From the IMG/VR virus record IMGVR_UViG_3300035189_000033, positions 22,539-86,538 of that record: DNA of 64,000 nt; one strand, given 5' to 3'. Within the stretch, counting starts at the first letter, position 1, and every line of letters begins with the position of its first letter. The position numbers and the translations under genes are program-made. The notes under the pieces are model-generated. The model was not told where the DNA came from and did no database searches. It was given only the letters and a program-made list of their open reading frames with translations. This document shows positions 35,669-43,198 of the stretch, in pieces. This DNA comes from a virus.

Positions 35669-35932
35669 TTACAGCGGGTCGATGTTCTCGCGCAGCGCCA
35701 TCTTCATCCACTCGTTGATGTTCGCCTGCGTGGTGATTTCTTCGATCTTCGAGCGCAGCGGGTCAATCATCGGGCCGGCCCAGTCGGCTTGCATCCACTG
35801 CCGCAGATAAGCGCGCATGGCGCCGATCTGGTTGGGCGTCATCGGCTCGCGGCGCAGATACGCCTCGACCGCAGGCCGCAGCACGCCGCTGGTCTCGTTC
35901 ATCCAGTAGCCGGGAACGATCGGCATCGGCAT
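35669..35932 (-). CDS. Small phage protein, function unknown
   Basis: 87 residues. The sequence includes PMTPNQIGAMRAYLRQWM and a helical C-terminus with NINEWMKMALREN. No family is recognised. Its start abuts the stop of the YkgJ-like gene, as expected for a coupled operon. A 68-bp gap with a tandem duplication separates it from the next gene. Confidence 0.6.
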   Translation of the reverse strand: MPMPIVPGYWMNETSGVLRPAVEAYLRREPMTPNQIGAMRAYLRQWMQADWAGPMIDPLRSKIEEITTQANINEWMKMALRENIDPL

Positions 35933-36546
35933 CAGCGGAAGTCCCGGAGCACCGCGGCCTCCTCGGCGTCGCGTGCCTCGATGGTGCCGTCTCTGATTTC
36001 ATGCCACTGGCGATCGGAACTGATCGGCGGCGGGAAGATCGTCATGGCGTCGCGGCTGTTCCAGCGGACGATGGTGGCGATGCCGCCCTTCTCGGCCTGT
36101 GAAAGCATGTAAGCGCGAAGCTCCGGCGCGCGGTGCGCGTCCGGGAAGGCCGGATCCACCCAGACTTGCAGCACCGTGATCTTGGTGCTGACGCCGGTCT
36201 CGTGGTTGATCATGGTGATATAATCGTAGGACAGGTCGATGACGTAGTGACAGCGATCCGGGCGCGGCATTGCGGCGGTGAGCGGGTCCGCGAGCCAGCG
36301 GCACGACCATGCCCGGCAGACATTCGGCCGGCGTGCATAGATGGTGCAGCCTTTGCCGTACTTGGCGTGCTGGCATTTCTTCCCGGCTGGTTTGGTGAGC
36401 TGCGGCACCGGCACAAGTTTGCAGCAGAGCGTGCATTCGCCGCACCTGCGTCCGGTGCCCTTGTTGTCCCAGGTGATGCTGGCGGAGCCGTCGGGGTTTT
36501 CGGTCAGCCGCATCTGGTCGCCGGCAAAACTAAGTTTGTCGCTCAT
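35932..36546 (-). CDS. YkgJ-type zinc/iron-chelating cysteine cluster protein
   Basis: 204 residues from ATG 36546, which overlaps the previous stop by four bases. RCGECTLCCKLVPV (residues ~34-47), followed by a KKCQ, a KGC and an RPNVCRAWSC segment, gives the Cys arrangement of the YkgJ/UPF0153 family of putative Zn/Fe-chelating domains. A mixed α/β part follows, with YDYITMINHE and ITVLQVWVDPAFPDAHR. The biochemical role of the family is not well established. It is one of the few recognisable genes in this block. Confidence 0.75.
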   Translation of the reverse strand: MSDKLSFAGDQMRLTENPDGSASITWDNKGTGRRCGECTLCCKLVPVPQLTKPAGKKCQHAKYGKGCTIYARRPNVCRAWSCRWLADPLTAAMPRPDRCHYVIDLSYDYITMINHETGVSTKITVLQVWVDPAFPDAHRAPELRAYMLSQAEKGGIATIVRWNSRDAMTIFPPPISSDRQWHEIRDGTIEARDAEEAAVLRDFR

Positions 36547-36728
36547 GCACGCTCCTCCGCCGCCCGGACTTTGCGGGCCAAGTCGCAGAGCGTCTTGGTT
36601 GTGGCATCGCTCTGGCCAGTCAGGACGACCCACATCTCGCGGTCGTACGGTGTCCATTCTCCGCCGCGATGAAACAGCAGCACCGCCCGCGCAAGCTTTT
36701 CCGCGTCGCTGATCGGGGTTTCGCTCAT
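36543..36728 (-). CDS. Small helical protein, unknown
   Basis: 61 residues, with four-base overlaps to both neighbours. It begins MSETPISDAEKLARAVLLF and ends in a charged helix (DLARKVRAAEER). No family is recognised. Confidence 0.55.
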   Translation of the reverse strand: MSETPISDAEKLARAVLLFHRGGEWTPYDREMWVVLTGQSDATTKTLCDLARKVRAAEERA

Positions 36729-36976
36729 GCCTCTGGCCCGTGGATAATCGCGGCGTTGATCGGCACCAATTCCCGCACCAGTCCCACGTGACTCGCGAGG
36801 ATCTTTTCGCGGATGTCATTGGTTGCGGCCGGATTGCCGCGCACGATGTGACCGGCCAAAAAAGTCGCCAGCAGGTCGGCCAGGATCGCGGATTGAATCT
36901 CCGGCGGCCGGCCAGCAAGCACCACGGCGATCATCTTGACGACCGTTGCAAAGTCTTTCGGACGGCTATCGCTCAT
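36725..36976 (-). CDS. Small helical protein, unknown
   Basis: 83 residues. TVVKMIAVVLAGRPPEIQSA is followed by ILADLLATFLAGHI, two amphipathic helices, and then a helical tail. No family is recognised. The start overlaps the preceding stop (ATGA). Confidence 0.55.
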   Translation of the reverse strand: MSDSRPKDFATVVKMIAVVLAGRPPEIQSAILADLLATFLAGHIVRGNPAATNDIREKILASHVGLVRELVPINAAIIHGPEA

Positions 36977-37137
36977 CGCGGCTCATCCTCCCGCCGAAGC
37001 GCGATTTCGGTCATCCGCTGCTTCACGAGAAGCACGAAATCCCGAGCCTCGTCGTCGGACACGTTGTGCATGAGCGCGGCGCGCCATTCCTCCAGGAACA
37101 GTTCGAGCGCGATCGGCAGGACGGGCGGAATGGTCAT
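36973..37137 (-). CDS. 54-residue helical protein, unknown
   Basis: 54 codons from ATG 37137 to a TGA overlapping the next ATG. The sequence begins MTIPPVLPIALELFLEEWR and ends in an acidic/basic tail (LRREDEPR). Four-base overlaps on both sides support it as a gene despite its size. No family is recognised. Confidence 0.55.
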   Translation of the reverse strand: MTIPPVLPIALELFLEEWRAALMHNVSDDEARDFVLLVKQRMTEIALRREDEPR

Positions 37138-37373
37138 CGGGCTTGATCCGGCAAGCTTTGCATGATTTTGGCGGCCCAGCGTCGGGCAGCCTCCGCGTCG
37201 GGCGGTGGGATCGACACCAGGCCTTCGGCCACGGCCTCGGACTGACCGCCGAACGCCACCGCCGTTACGAGGGCGATCACCGGGTTACCTGCATCGTCCG
37301 TGCCTTGCCACATCCGCACCATCACCTCGTCCGCCATGAAGAAATGTTCGGTCGGTGTGATCGTCAGTTTCAT
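37134..37373 (-). CDS. Small protein, unknown
   Basis: 79 residues from the ATG at 37373, which overlaps the preceding stop. It begins MKLTITPTEHFFMADEVMVR, a β-hairpin-like opening, followed by a helical C-terminus (DAEAARRWAAKIMQSL). The frame is open further upstream, but overlap spacing and the poor upstream composition favour this start. Confidence 0.55.
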   Translation of the reverse strand: MKLTITPTEHFFMADEVMVRMWQGTDDAGNPVIALVTAVAFGGQSEAVAEGLVSIPPPDAEAARRWAAKIMQSLPDQAR

Positions 37374-37720
37374 CGGGTTTGCTCCTGCACCACCACCGCG
37401 GCATGCCCGGCCAGCGCCGCCGCATGGGTGTGATAGCGGATCAGCCGGGTCGGCACGCCGTCGGCGGTGAAACACATGGTTTCAAAACAAATTGGCGGTT
37501 CCCCCTCGCGCCTTGCGCTGCAATCGACGCCGAGAAACACCGTGGAGACGACAACGGGCGGATCGCCGACAGAACTGAGCGCAAGCTGGCTATCATGATC
37601 TCCCATCCACAGCGCCCAATCGACGATATGAGCGGCTTCGGGCTCGTTGTCGGCGTTGAGCACGTAAAACCGCGGACGAACGAAGTCGCCAAGCGACCGG
37701 CCTTTCGGCGGGACGTCCAT
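37370..37720 (-). CDS. Small α/β protein, unknown
   Basis: 116 residues. The central part (VVVSTVFLGVDCSARREGEP, FETMCFTADG) suggests a mixed β-fold, and it ends with a helix rich in Ala, His and Thr. Similar short reading frames occur among small phage accessory genes, but I cannot name a family. Its ATG overlaps the upstream gene's stop by one base. Confidence 0.6.
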   Translation of the reverse strand: MDVPPKGRSLGDFVRPRFYVLNADNEPEAAHIVDWALWMGDHDSQLALSSVGDPPVVVSTVFLGVDCSARREGEPPICFETMCFTADGVPTRLIRYHTHAAALAGHAAVVVQEQTR

Positions 37721-37977
37721 TATTCCCAGCCTTCTGCAGGGGCGTCGCGGAATTCGGCGCGGTAAGCATCGCGCATGGTCTCGATGTCTTCCAGCCGCAC
37801 CGGCAGATCGGGCAGAACGCCATGCCGCGCCCCATGACCGGGAATAGCGCGGGCGCAGATGCCCAGCGCCTCAGTGCGCGAGAACGGCGCCGCTTCGGAG
37901 AGTCTGGCGGTGTAGCCATGCCGCTTCAACCACCACATACGATGTTCGACCGACCAGACCAGATAGGTTTCTTCCAT
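37720..37977 (-). CDS. Small protein, unknown
   Basis: 85 residues from ATG 37977, chosen for the GGAG site upstream; a longer frame begins at 38073. It starts MEETYLVWSVEHRMWWLKRH, which is unusually Trp-rich and resembles small phage proteins that recognise a substrate surface. It ends in an acidic helix. No family is recognised. Confidence 0.55.
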   Translation of the reverse strand: MEETYLVWSVEHRMWWLKRHGYTARLSEAAPFSRTEALGICARAIPGHGARHGVLPDLPVRLEDIETMRDAYRAEFRDAPAEGWE

Positions 37978-38059
37978 CTCGTATCTCCGCCGCTTCCATT
38001 CGCTGAGTCGCCCGGTCAGCTTCTGCAGTGGCCGCTGGAATGGCGCTATGCCGGGTCGA

Positions 38060-38368
38060 TTATCGTTCCCCAAAAATGCGTCCTATGGCGGCTTGCTCGC
38101 GTTCGCTCTGCCGTAATGCCGGTGCGGCTTCCTCCATCGAGGTGAACCGGGTGCGACCGAGTTCGTACAGCCAGCAATCGCGGGGCGAGTGGCACAGTCC
38201 GCACCACGGATCAATCGTACCGCTTCCTATCATCCTCGCGACGTGCGTGCGGAGCGGTTCCAGCGCCGCCTGTTCGGCAGCGTCCCGATCTTCAGCGACG
38301 ACAGCCGCGGCCAGGATGGCGTGACGCCTGGGGCCACAGAGGCATTGGGCGATCCAAACCGCGCTCAT
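38060..38368 (-). CDS. Small Cys-containing protein, unknown
   Basis: 102 residues from ATG 38368, overlapping the preceding stop by four bases. WIAQCLCGPRRH near the start and PWCGLCHSPRDCW in the middle supply several Cys residues that could bind metal. Helical, charged sequence connects them. No family name is assigned. Confidence 0.6.
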   Translation of the reverse strand: MSAVWIAQCLCGPRRHAILAAAVVAEDRDAAEQAALEPLRTHVARMIGSGTIDPWCGLCHSPRDCWLYELGRTRFTSMEEAAPALRQSEREQAAIGRIFGER

Positions 38369-38589
38369 TTGCCGTCCTCTTTGCGGGGGGGAATTTCCGT
38401 GCACTCTCTCGCGCGGCGGATATGTCGGCCGAGTGACCAGATCACGCGATCAAGCGAGTGTGCGCCATCGCGCAGATCGCACCTCAAATCATGGGAGGCG
38501 TTCTCGCAGAGCGGTTGCACCGTGCGCACGATCGCCAGGGCATCTTCCAGCCGTCTATAGGCGGAGAGCCATTCGCTTTCGTGGCTCAT
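38365..38589 (-). CDS. Small helical protein, first gene of its operon
   Basis: 74 residues, mostly helical and charged (YRRLEDALAIVRTVQPLCEN, RVIWSLGRHIRRAR). It is the most upstream gene of the minus-strand run that ends at 35302, and the 397-bp gap before it should hold the promoter. No family is recognised. Confidence 0.55.
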   Translation of the reverse strand: MSHESEWLSAYRRLEDALAIVRTVQPLCENASHDLRCDLRDGAHSLDRVIWSLGRHIRRARECTEIPPRKEDGK

Positions 38590-38700
38590 GACATACCGAG
38601 CCTGCGCAGGCGGCCGGGAACGCGCGCATCACGTTGTGAGTCCGCGCTCCATACCGCTTCGGTTACGGCTGTGATAGGATAAGGGTTAGAGAAGGGGGAG

Positions 38701-38740
38701 TGCCTGAGTGCCTGAGTGCCTGAGTGCCTGAGTGCCTGAG
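38701..38740. repeat. 8-bp unit repeated five times
   Basis: Five exact tandem copies of tgcctgag, preceded by a partial unit. The repeat lies in a gene-free region about 110 bases upstream of the nearest start codon. Such microsatellites change length easily. Confidence 0.85.
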
Positions 38741-38827
38741 TGCACATCCGAGACCAACGGCTTGGCCGCACGCTCGCAACAGGGGGGCAAAGGTAGGCAC
38801 GCATCGGGCTTCCCTCCCAGGCAGAAA

Positions 38828-38845
38828 GATACTCATACGAGTATC
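38828..38845. promoter_or_regulatory. 18-bp palindrome, possible operator
   Basis: gatactc-atac-gagtatc is a perfect 7-bp inverted repeat with a four-base centre. It lies between the TTGACA hexamer and the operon start, where a regulator could bind. No matching copies were seen elsewhere. Confidence 0.4.
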
Positions 38846-38986
38846 ATTCGTTACGCCGTCGCTGATCGGTTGCGGCGGCGGTGTTCGGCACTACCAAAAC
38901 GGCAAAGTCACCGAACTGTCAAGTCCGGATCTGTCGAATATCACACATGCCAAAGCCGTGATCGGGTCTTGCGAAGTCGAAATTGT

Positions 38987-39211
38987 TTAATTGTCCGTTA
39001 TGACTTCGCCCGGCTCCAGCCCCGCCTCGATGGCCTGCTGGATCAGGCTTAAAGCCTCATCGACCATCAGCCGCCGCGCGCGGCCGGGTGCGGGCAACGG
39101 GCGCTTGCACCAGAATTCGCCGCGTCCGCTGAAGCCCGAGATCCGCACGCAGACGGCGTCGGTGGACGGGTCATAGTAGCGAACCGACTGCCAAGCGTTC
39201 ATGGACGGCAT
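38987..39211 (-). CDS. Small protein, unknown
   Basis: 74 residues; an internal ATG three codons later is an alternative start. SVRYYDPSTDAVCVRISGFS suggests a β-rich opening, followed by a helical end (ALSLIQQAIEAGLEPGE). It is the last gene of the upstream minus-strand operon, its start lying next to the preceding TGA. No family is recognised. Confidence 0.55.
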   Translation of the reverse strand: MPSMNAWQSVRYYDPSTDAVCVRISGFSGRGEFWCKRPLPAPGRARRLMVDEALSLIQQAIEAGLEPGEVITDN

Positions 39212-39523
39212 TCACTCGTCCGGCCACGTGCGCTCGGTATAGGTGGTTTCCATGCGACGAATGAGGCCGAGAACGTGATGCTCCTCGCCATCCGCCCATG
39301 CCTTGGACGCCTCGATGCACTTCTGGCGGTTGCCGTCCTCGGTTTCGATAGTGGCCACGATGGCATAGCCGGCGACCTTGCCGGCACGCGCCTCGGCGAT
39401 CAGCCATATCAGCGTAGATATGAAGTTGGTGTCGTCGGGCTCGGGCGGGGTGTTCAGCACCGAGATCGAGGCGCCGCCGGTCTTGTAAGTGACCTTACTG
39501 ATCCGAACGCGCGCGGCGCTCAT
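39212..39523 (-). CDS. Small protein, unknown
   Basis: 103 residues from ATG 39523, overlapping the previous stop by four bases. It has RVRISKVTYKTGGASISVLN and then a helix (ISTLIWLIAEARAGKVAGYA) followed by VATIETEDG. The α/β order with a Trp-rich end does not match a family I know. Confidence 0.55.
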   Translation of the reverse strand: MSAARVRISKVTYKTGGASISVLNTPPEPDDTNFISTLIWLIAEARAGKVAGYAIVATIETEDGNRQKCIEASKAWADGEEHHVLGLIRRMETTYTERTWPDE

Positions 39524-39771
39524 GCCGCGCTCAATGGCCCGCCGGGCCGCATCGGCTGGTCGGGGGCGAGCATCAGCGCCTTGATCCGGTCGATCAGCCA
39601 GTTGCATTGCGCCATTGTCAGATCGCTGTCGAGGAACACAAGGCTGCCGTCGGCCAGCTCGGACAGCACCAGCACGTTGGGCAGGTCCATCCGCTGGGCG
39701 ACGGCCAGCACATCGACGACGCTGTGAAACTGACGCGGCACCCGCAGCAGCGTCACCTCGCCGTCACTCAT
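39520..39771 (-). CDS. Small protein, unknown
   Basis: 83 residues from ATG 39771. EVTLLRVPRQFHSVVDVLAV and LPNVLVLSELADGSLVFLDS alternate strands and helices, followed by a Trp-containing helix. No family is recognised. Four-base overlaps with both neighbours support it. Confidence 0.55.
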   Translation of the reverse strand: MSDGEVTLLRVPRQFHSVVDVLAVAQRMDLPNVLVLSELADGSLVFLDSDLTMAQCNWLIDRIKALMLAPDQPMRPGGPLSAA

Positions 39772-40061
39772 TGCAGTGTGCCGGCGATCTCTCGCGCGCC
39801 CATGCGGAGCTTCCGCAACCGTTCCTGCAACGCCGCGTGCTCTTCCGTGACAGCCTGGCGCAATCGCCCGTACGACGCCGCAACCTCGGCCATCTGATCG
39901 ATGTCCAACTGGGTCGGTTCGCGCCATTCGTCGGTCTGGATGTCGTAAATCCGCAGCGCCATGCTCGCCTCCTCTGTGCCGGGTTTCGCCCAGCCGCAAT
40001 AGACGCATGTTTTTGCGTTCGAGCGGTACAGGCACCAGCTATTGCACCGCTCGATCCGCAC
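39768..40061 (-). CDS. Small zinc-finger-like protein with possible second start
   Basis: 97 residues from a GTG that immediately follows the preceding TGA. The first 22 residues hold four Cys (C6, C10, C19, C22) in a C-x3-C-x8-C-x2-C arrangement, a possible zinc site. A strong AGAGGAGG site precedes an internal ATG at 39962, so a 64-residue form starting MALRIYDIQTDEW may also or instead be made. The C-terminal half is a helical coiled coil. Confidence 0.5.
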   Translation of the reverse strand: MRIERCNSWCLYRSNAKTCVYCGWAKPGTEEASMALRIYDIQTDEWREPTQLDIDQMAEVAASYGRLRQAVTEEHAALQERLRKLRMGAREIAGTLQ

Positions 40062-40223
40062 TCACATTTTCTGTGTCTGGCTCGGCTTGCCGTAGCGCTG
40101 CTTCATGTCGACCTGCGGCACCTTTGCCTTTGTGACCGGCATGTTGATGCCGGAACCCGTGTGCGCCTGCTTGCGCTCCTTGGTCGACTTGCCGCCGCCC
40201 TTCTTGTCCGCATTCTTCTTCAT
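40062..40223 (-). CDS. 53-residue Lys-rich protein
   Basis: 53 codons from ATG 40223 to TGA 40062. The N-terminus is strongly basic (MKKNADKKGGGKSTKERKQA) and the rest is polar and probably disordered. The start overlaps the preceding stop by four bases. The composition suggests nucleic-acid binding, but nothing specific is recognised. Confidence 0.55.
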   Translation of the reverse strand: MKKNADKKGGGKSTKERKQAHTGSGINMPVTKAKVPQVDMKQRYGKPSQTQKM

Positions 40224-40399
40224 GACAGATCCCCTAGCTTGTTGCGCATCGTCGACGGCTTCTTGCCGCCACCCAAACCCGCGGCAATCGATTGGTCCTG
40301 TCGCGTTTCGTCCCGCATCATCTTGCCGGGCGTCGGCATTTTCGGGACCGGGCCTTTGATGGGGGCCGCGCGCTTGGGCTTGTGTATTCCCTTCTTCAT
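40220..40399 (-). CDS. 59-residue Lys/Pro-rich protein
   Basis: 59 codons from ATG 40399. It begins MKKGIHKPKRAAPIKGPVPK and contains AAGLGGGKKPSTMRNKLGDL. It is basic and low in complexity, like the next gene, with which it overlaps by four bases (ATGA). No family is recognised. Confidence 0.55.
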   Translation of the reverse strand: MKKGIHKPKRAAPIKGPVPKMPTPGKMMRDETRQDQSIAAGLGGGKKPSTMRNKLGDLS

Positions 40400-40427
40400 G
40401 TCGGCTGTTCTCCTGCTGGTGGCGCGT

Positions 40428-40796
40428 TTATCGGCGCCGCGGGTTTGACGACGCTTTTGCCGGGATCTTGCCTTTGTTGATCATCGCGAGCGCGTTCGGG
40501 CCAAGCTTGGCGACGGCGGCCTTCTTGACGACGTATTCGCCCTTTTTGGCAGGGATCATGCCGTCGTCCTTGCCGACCTTGGGGCCCGCCACCTTGCGGA
40601 TAAGGCCGCCTTTGGCCTTGCCATCTCCGGCCATCGCTTTCGCCGCGTTGTCCAAAAACATCTGCTTCATCTTTGGATCGGTTTCTTGTGCGGCTTGACC
40701 CTTGAGGAATCGCTGCACGTCTGGGTCCGCACGGTAGGTTCCGCCAGCGGCGCGAAACTCAGTTTCGATCTCATCGTCAGGAGGTTTTCTTGCCAC
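40428..40796 (-). CDS. Phage protein with conserved GEYVV-type motif
   Basis: 122 residues. The C-terminal half has DDGMIPAKKGEYVVKKAAVA followed by KLGPNALAMINKGKIP, which resembles a motif widespread in phage proteins of unknown role (dDkIPAxLsxGEYVixxxaVxxxGxxxLdxlN). The N-terminal half is helical and acidic. A virion- or assembly-linked role is suspected for that motif, but it is not established. Confidence 0.65.
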   Translation of the reverse strand: MARKPPDDEIETEFRAAGGTYRADPDVQRFLKGQAAQETDPKMKQMFLDNAAKAMAGDGKAKGGLIRKVAGPKVGKDDGMIPAKKGEYVVKKAAVAKLGPNALAMINKGKIPAKASSNPRRR

Positions 40797-40802
40797 GGGG
40801 CT

Positions 40803-41153
40803 TTATCCTTTTCCGATGACTTCCAGCTGGTCTTTTGGTGTGTATCCGGCCTCGAACGCTTCCTTCGGCGAGACGGAGCAAAACCCGTCGGCGTAGACGA
40901 CTGCATAGCCGCCAATCTCGGCGCGGGCGGCCATTGCCGGTTCGGACGGATAGAACCGTTCGACCCGGTCATCGCCGTAGGGTTTGACCAGGATGGCAAC
41001 GCCGCTGTCCCCGACCCCGCATTCGGGTCGGCCTAAGCCGTGGATGACCGCCGCTGCCACGATCTTGTGGGAAACGTAGCGTGGCCAAAGTTGAAACTGC
41101 GCTTTGGCTCGGGTGTCGTCATCGGGCTGATAAGCCAACGGCTCGATGGACAT
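40803..41153 (-). CDS. Small protein, unknown
   Basis: 116 residues from ATG 41153. The central VAAAVIHGLGRPECGVGDSG and VERFYPSEPAM segments are followed by YAVVYADGFCSVSPKEAFEA, an α/β pattern. The upstream in-frame extension lacks a better start. It lies seven bases from the next gene. No family is recognised. Confidence 0.55.
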   Translation of the reverse strand: MSIEPLAYQPDDDTRAKAQFQLWPRYVSHKIVAAAVIHGLGRPECGVGDSGVAILVKPYGDDRVERFYPSEPAMAARAEIGGYAVVYADGFCSVSPKEAFEAGYTPKDQLEVIGKG

Positions 41154-41241
41154 AGCGGGCACGCCTTTCGCGATCGTCGATAAGTCATTGCTAACAGAGC
41201 GCTTGCGCGCTCGCAAGAAAACGGTCTGGCGTCAGACAGGC

Positions 41242-41526
41242 TCACCGGCGCCGCATTTCATCTTCCAGTTTGCTGATGCGCTGACTGAGCGTGAGGTTTT
41301 CTTGCAGTCCGTACAGCACATGCGCCCGCGTGGTGTCGGCATCGGTTCGCAGCGCCGGCATCTTATCGAGGATATCGTCCAGCTTGTTGTTCAGTTGCTC
41401 GCGCAGCCGGGTTTGCTCGGCTTCCACCGCCACCATGCGGGTTTCAACGCGGCTAAGGCGTTCAGACATATCCGCCTGCCCTGTTTCCAGGCGGGCGAGT
41501 GCGGCAAGGATCTGGTCGTCGGACAT
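41242..41526 (-). CDS. Coiled-coil protein
   Basis: 94 residues, almost entirely a predicted coiled coil: ALARLETGQADMSERLSRVE, EAEQTRLREQLNNKLDDILD, LSQRISKLEDEMRR. It resembles the other small coiled-coil genes at 14118 and 31285 in plan, not in sequence. It follows a one-span membrane-protein gene, and the two could act together at the membrane. Confidence 0.6.
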   Translation of the reverse strand: MSDDQILAALARLETGQADMSERLSRVETRMVAVEAEQTRLREQLNNKLDDILDKMPALRTDADTTRAHVLYGLQENLTLSQRISKLEDEMRRR

Positions 41527-41550
41527 CGGTTCTCCTTGGTAATGCCGGTG

Positions 41551-41781
41551 TTAGTGGGCGGGCGGAACAACGATCGATCCGGGCTGAAAGATGATTTGCG
41601 TTACCGGTGGGTTGTTCTGGCCGATCTTGAAGCCAAGCACGCCCGCGATCGCTGCAACCGCAGTCACCAGCAAGGCGATGTTCCGCGGCGTTTCCCAGAA
41701 CGCCTGCTTGTCCTTGAGTCGCAAATCCGTCTGCATGACGCTGATTTTCCAATCCTGTTCTTCTTGGTCGCGTGTCGGCAT
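41551..41781 (-). CDS. Small membrane protein
   Basis: 76 residues. A charged N-terminus (MPTRDQEEQDWKISVMQTDL) precedes one hydrophobic span, residues ~35-52 (IALLVTAVAAIAGVLGF), and a Pro/Ile/Val-rich outer part. This is a single-pass inner-membrane protein, the most upstream gene of the minus-strand block and divergent from the ATP-grasp gene. The function is unknown. Confidence 0.6.
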   Translation of the reverse strand: MPTRDQEEQDWKISVMQTDLRLKDKQAFWETPRNIALLVTAVAAIAGVLGFKIGQNNPPVTQIIFQPGSIVVPPAH

Positions 41782-41824
41782 AAACTCAGTATGCGGCGCG
41801 GCTCAGGCGCCGGACAATACCATT

Positions 41825-43168
41825 ATGGTGATGGAGGTTACCGTCCGAACATTGATTATTGATGCGGACCACGTCGGACTCGATGCCGCGATGCGGTTCG
41901 CCGCGGCCGGGCATGAGGTCCGGCTGTTCCGCTGGTCGAAGAAGCCGACCCGCTACGCCGAGGGCTTTGCGGGTATCGAGATCGTGCCCGACTACAAGGA
42001 GCACATGGCCTGGGCGAAAGACGGTTTGATCTTCAACACCACCAACAGCCGGTATTTGTGGGAGCTTGACCGCTACCGCAGCGACTTCGGCTACAAGATA
42101 TTCAGCCCGACCGTCGCCTCCGCCCGCCTCGAAATCAACCGCCAGGCTGGCATGGACGCCATGGCGAGCATCGGCATCGAGGTGCCGCCTTTCCAGACCT
42201 TTGACAGCCTCGCCGCGGCCGAGGCGTTCGCGCGCAAGTCCGACCGCGCCTGGGTGTTCAAGCCGATGGGCGACGAAGAAGACAAGTCGCTGACCTATGT
42301 CGCGAAAGACCCGGCCGATATGGTGGGCTGGCTGCGGCGGCAGATGGCGCTCGGCAAGGCGCTCAAAGGCAAGGCGATGCTGCAAGAGAAGGTCGAGCGC
42401 ATCGCCGAACTGGGCGTGTCGGGCTGGATGGGGCCGGAAGGCTTCCTGCCGGAGCGGTTCCAGGTCTGTTTCGAGCACAAGAATCTGTTCAATGAAGAAC
42501 TGGGGCCCGCCACCGGCGAGATGGGGTCGGTCTGCCAGTACACCGACAAGGACAAGCTGGCCGAGCAGATGCTGCTGCCGCTGGAGCCGATCCTGCGCAC
42601 CCTCGGCCACCGCGGGGACTTCGCCATCGGCGCCATCATCGACGCCAAGGGCCGCGCTCATTTCCTCGAAGTCACCGCCCGCTGCGGCTATCCCGCGTGG
42701 TGGATCCAGGCGGCCTCGCATCGCGGCGACCCGGCGCAATGGATGCGCGATCTGCTCGACGGCAAGGACTCGCTGAAAGTCTCCAACGACGTCGCCATCG
42801 GCGTGGTCATGGCGCAGCCGCAGTTTCCCTACGAGACCGCATCGCCCGAACAGGTCGAAGGCGTGCCTATTCGCGGCGCCGCGGAAGCACTGGCCAACAT
42901 TCATCTGGTCGAGGTGATGATGGGCAAGGGGCCGGTCATGGAGGGGGGCCGCGTCGTGGACCGGCCGACCTATCAGACCGCCGGCGAATACGTCCTGGTC
43001 GCCACCGCGCTGGGCCGGACGCTTGGCCGTGCGCAGGCCAAGGTCTATACCACGATAGACACGATACACTTTCCCAACCGGATGTACCGGACGGATATCG
43101 GGAACAAGGTGATTGACAGTCTCCCGAGGCTTCATTCTTTCGGTTACGCCTTGACCATGCAGGCTTAA
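41825..43168 (+). CDS. ATP-grasp enzyme, PurD-like
   Basis: 447 residues from ATG 41825 (an ATG two codons later is possible). The N-terminus is a Rossmann-like start (LIIDADHVGLDAAMRFAAAG). The ATP-grasp core includes RAWVFKPMGDEEDKSLTYV, ATGEMGSVCQYTDKDKLAEQ, and HFLEVTARCGYP with the metal-binding Glu near the end. It resembles phosphoribosylamine-glycine ligase-like proteins found in some podoviruses. The reaction would be ATP-dependent carboxylate-amine ligation, substrate unknown. It lies just before the tail-collar gene, so it may modify a virion component or serve nucleotide synthesis. Confidence 0.75.
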   Translation: MVMEVTVRTLIIDADHVGLDAAMRFAAAGHEVRLFRWSKKPTRYAEGFAGIEIVPDYKEHMAWAKDGLIFNTTNSRYLWELDRYRSDFGYKIFSPTVASARLEINRQAGMDAMASIGIEVPPFQTFDSLAAAEAFARKSDRAWVFKPMGDEEDKSLTYVAKDPADMVGWLRRQMALGKALKGKAMLQEKVERIAELGVSGWMGPEGFLPERFQVCFEHKNLFNEELGPATGEMGSVCQYTDKDKLAEQMLLPLEPILRTLGHRGDFAIGAIIDAKGRAHFLEVTARCGYPAWWIQAASHRGDPAQWMRDLLDGKDSLKVSNDVAIGVVMAQPQFPYETASPEQVEGVPIRGAAEALANIHLVEVMMGKGPVMEGGRVVDRPTYQTAGEYVLVATALGRTLGRAQAKVYTTIDTIHFPNRMYRTDIGNKVIDSLPRLHSFGYALTMQA

Positions 43169-43198
43169 ACGACACCCCACTGAAGGACTGTCTGCGCC

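Larger units (their letters stand above)
38590..38986. promoter_or_regulatory. 397-bp gene-free region with repeats and a palindrome
   Basis: This gap splits the minus-strand block into two operons. It holds five tandem 8-bp units, an 18-bp palindrome, and on the minus strand a TTGACA hexamer (38922 down to 38917) that could be a -35 element, although a good -10 is not clear. I see no convincing gene. It is the natural place for the promoter of the 38589-35302 operon. Confidence 0.4.

Noticed and set aside
41786-43180. Minus-strand frame of 464 codons
   Set aside because: It is antisense to the ATP-grasp gene and has repetitive His/Arg/Gly composition typical of shadow frames.
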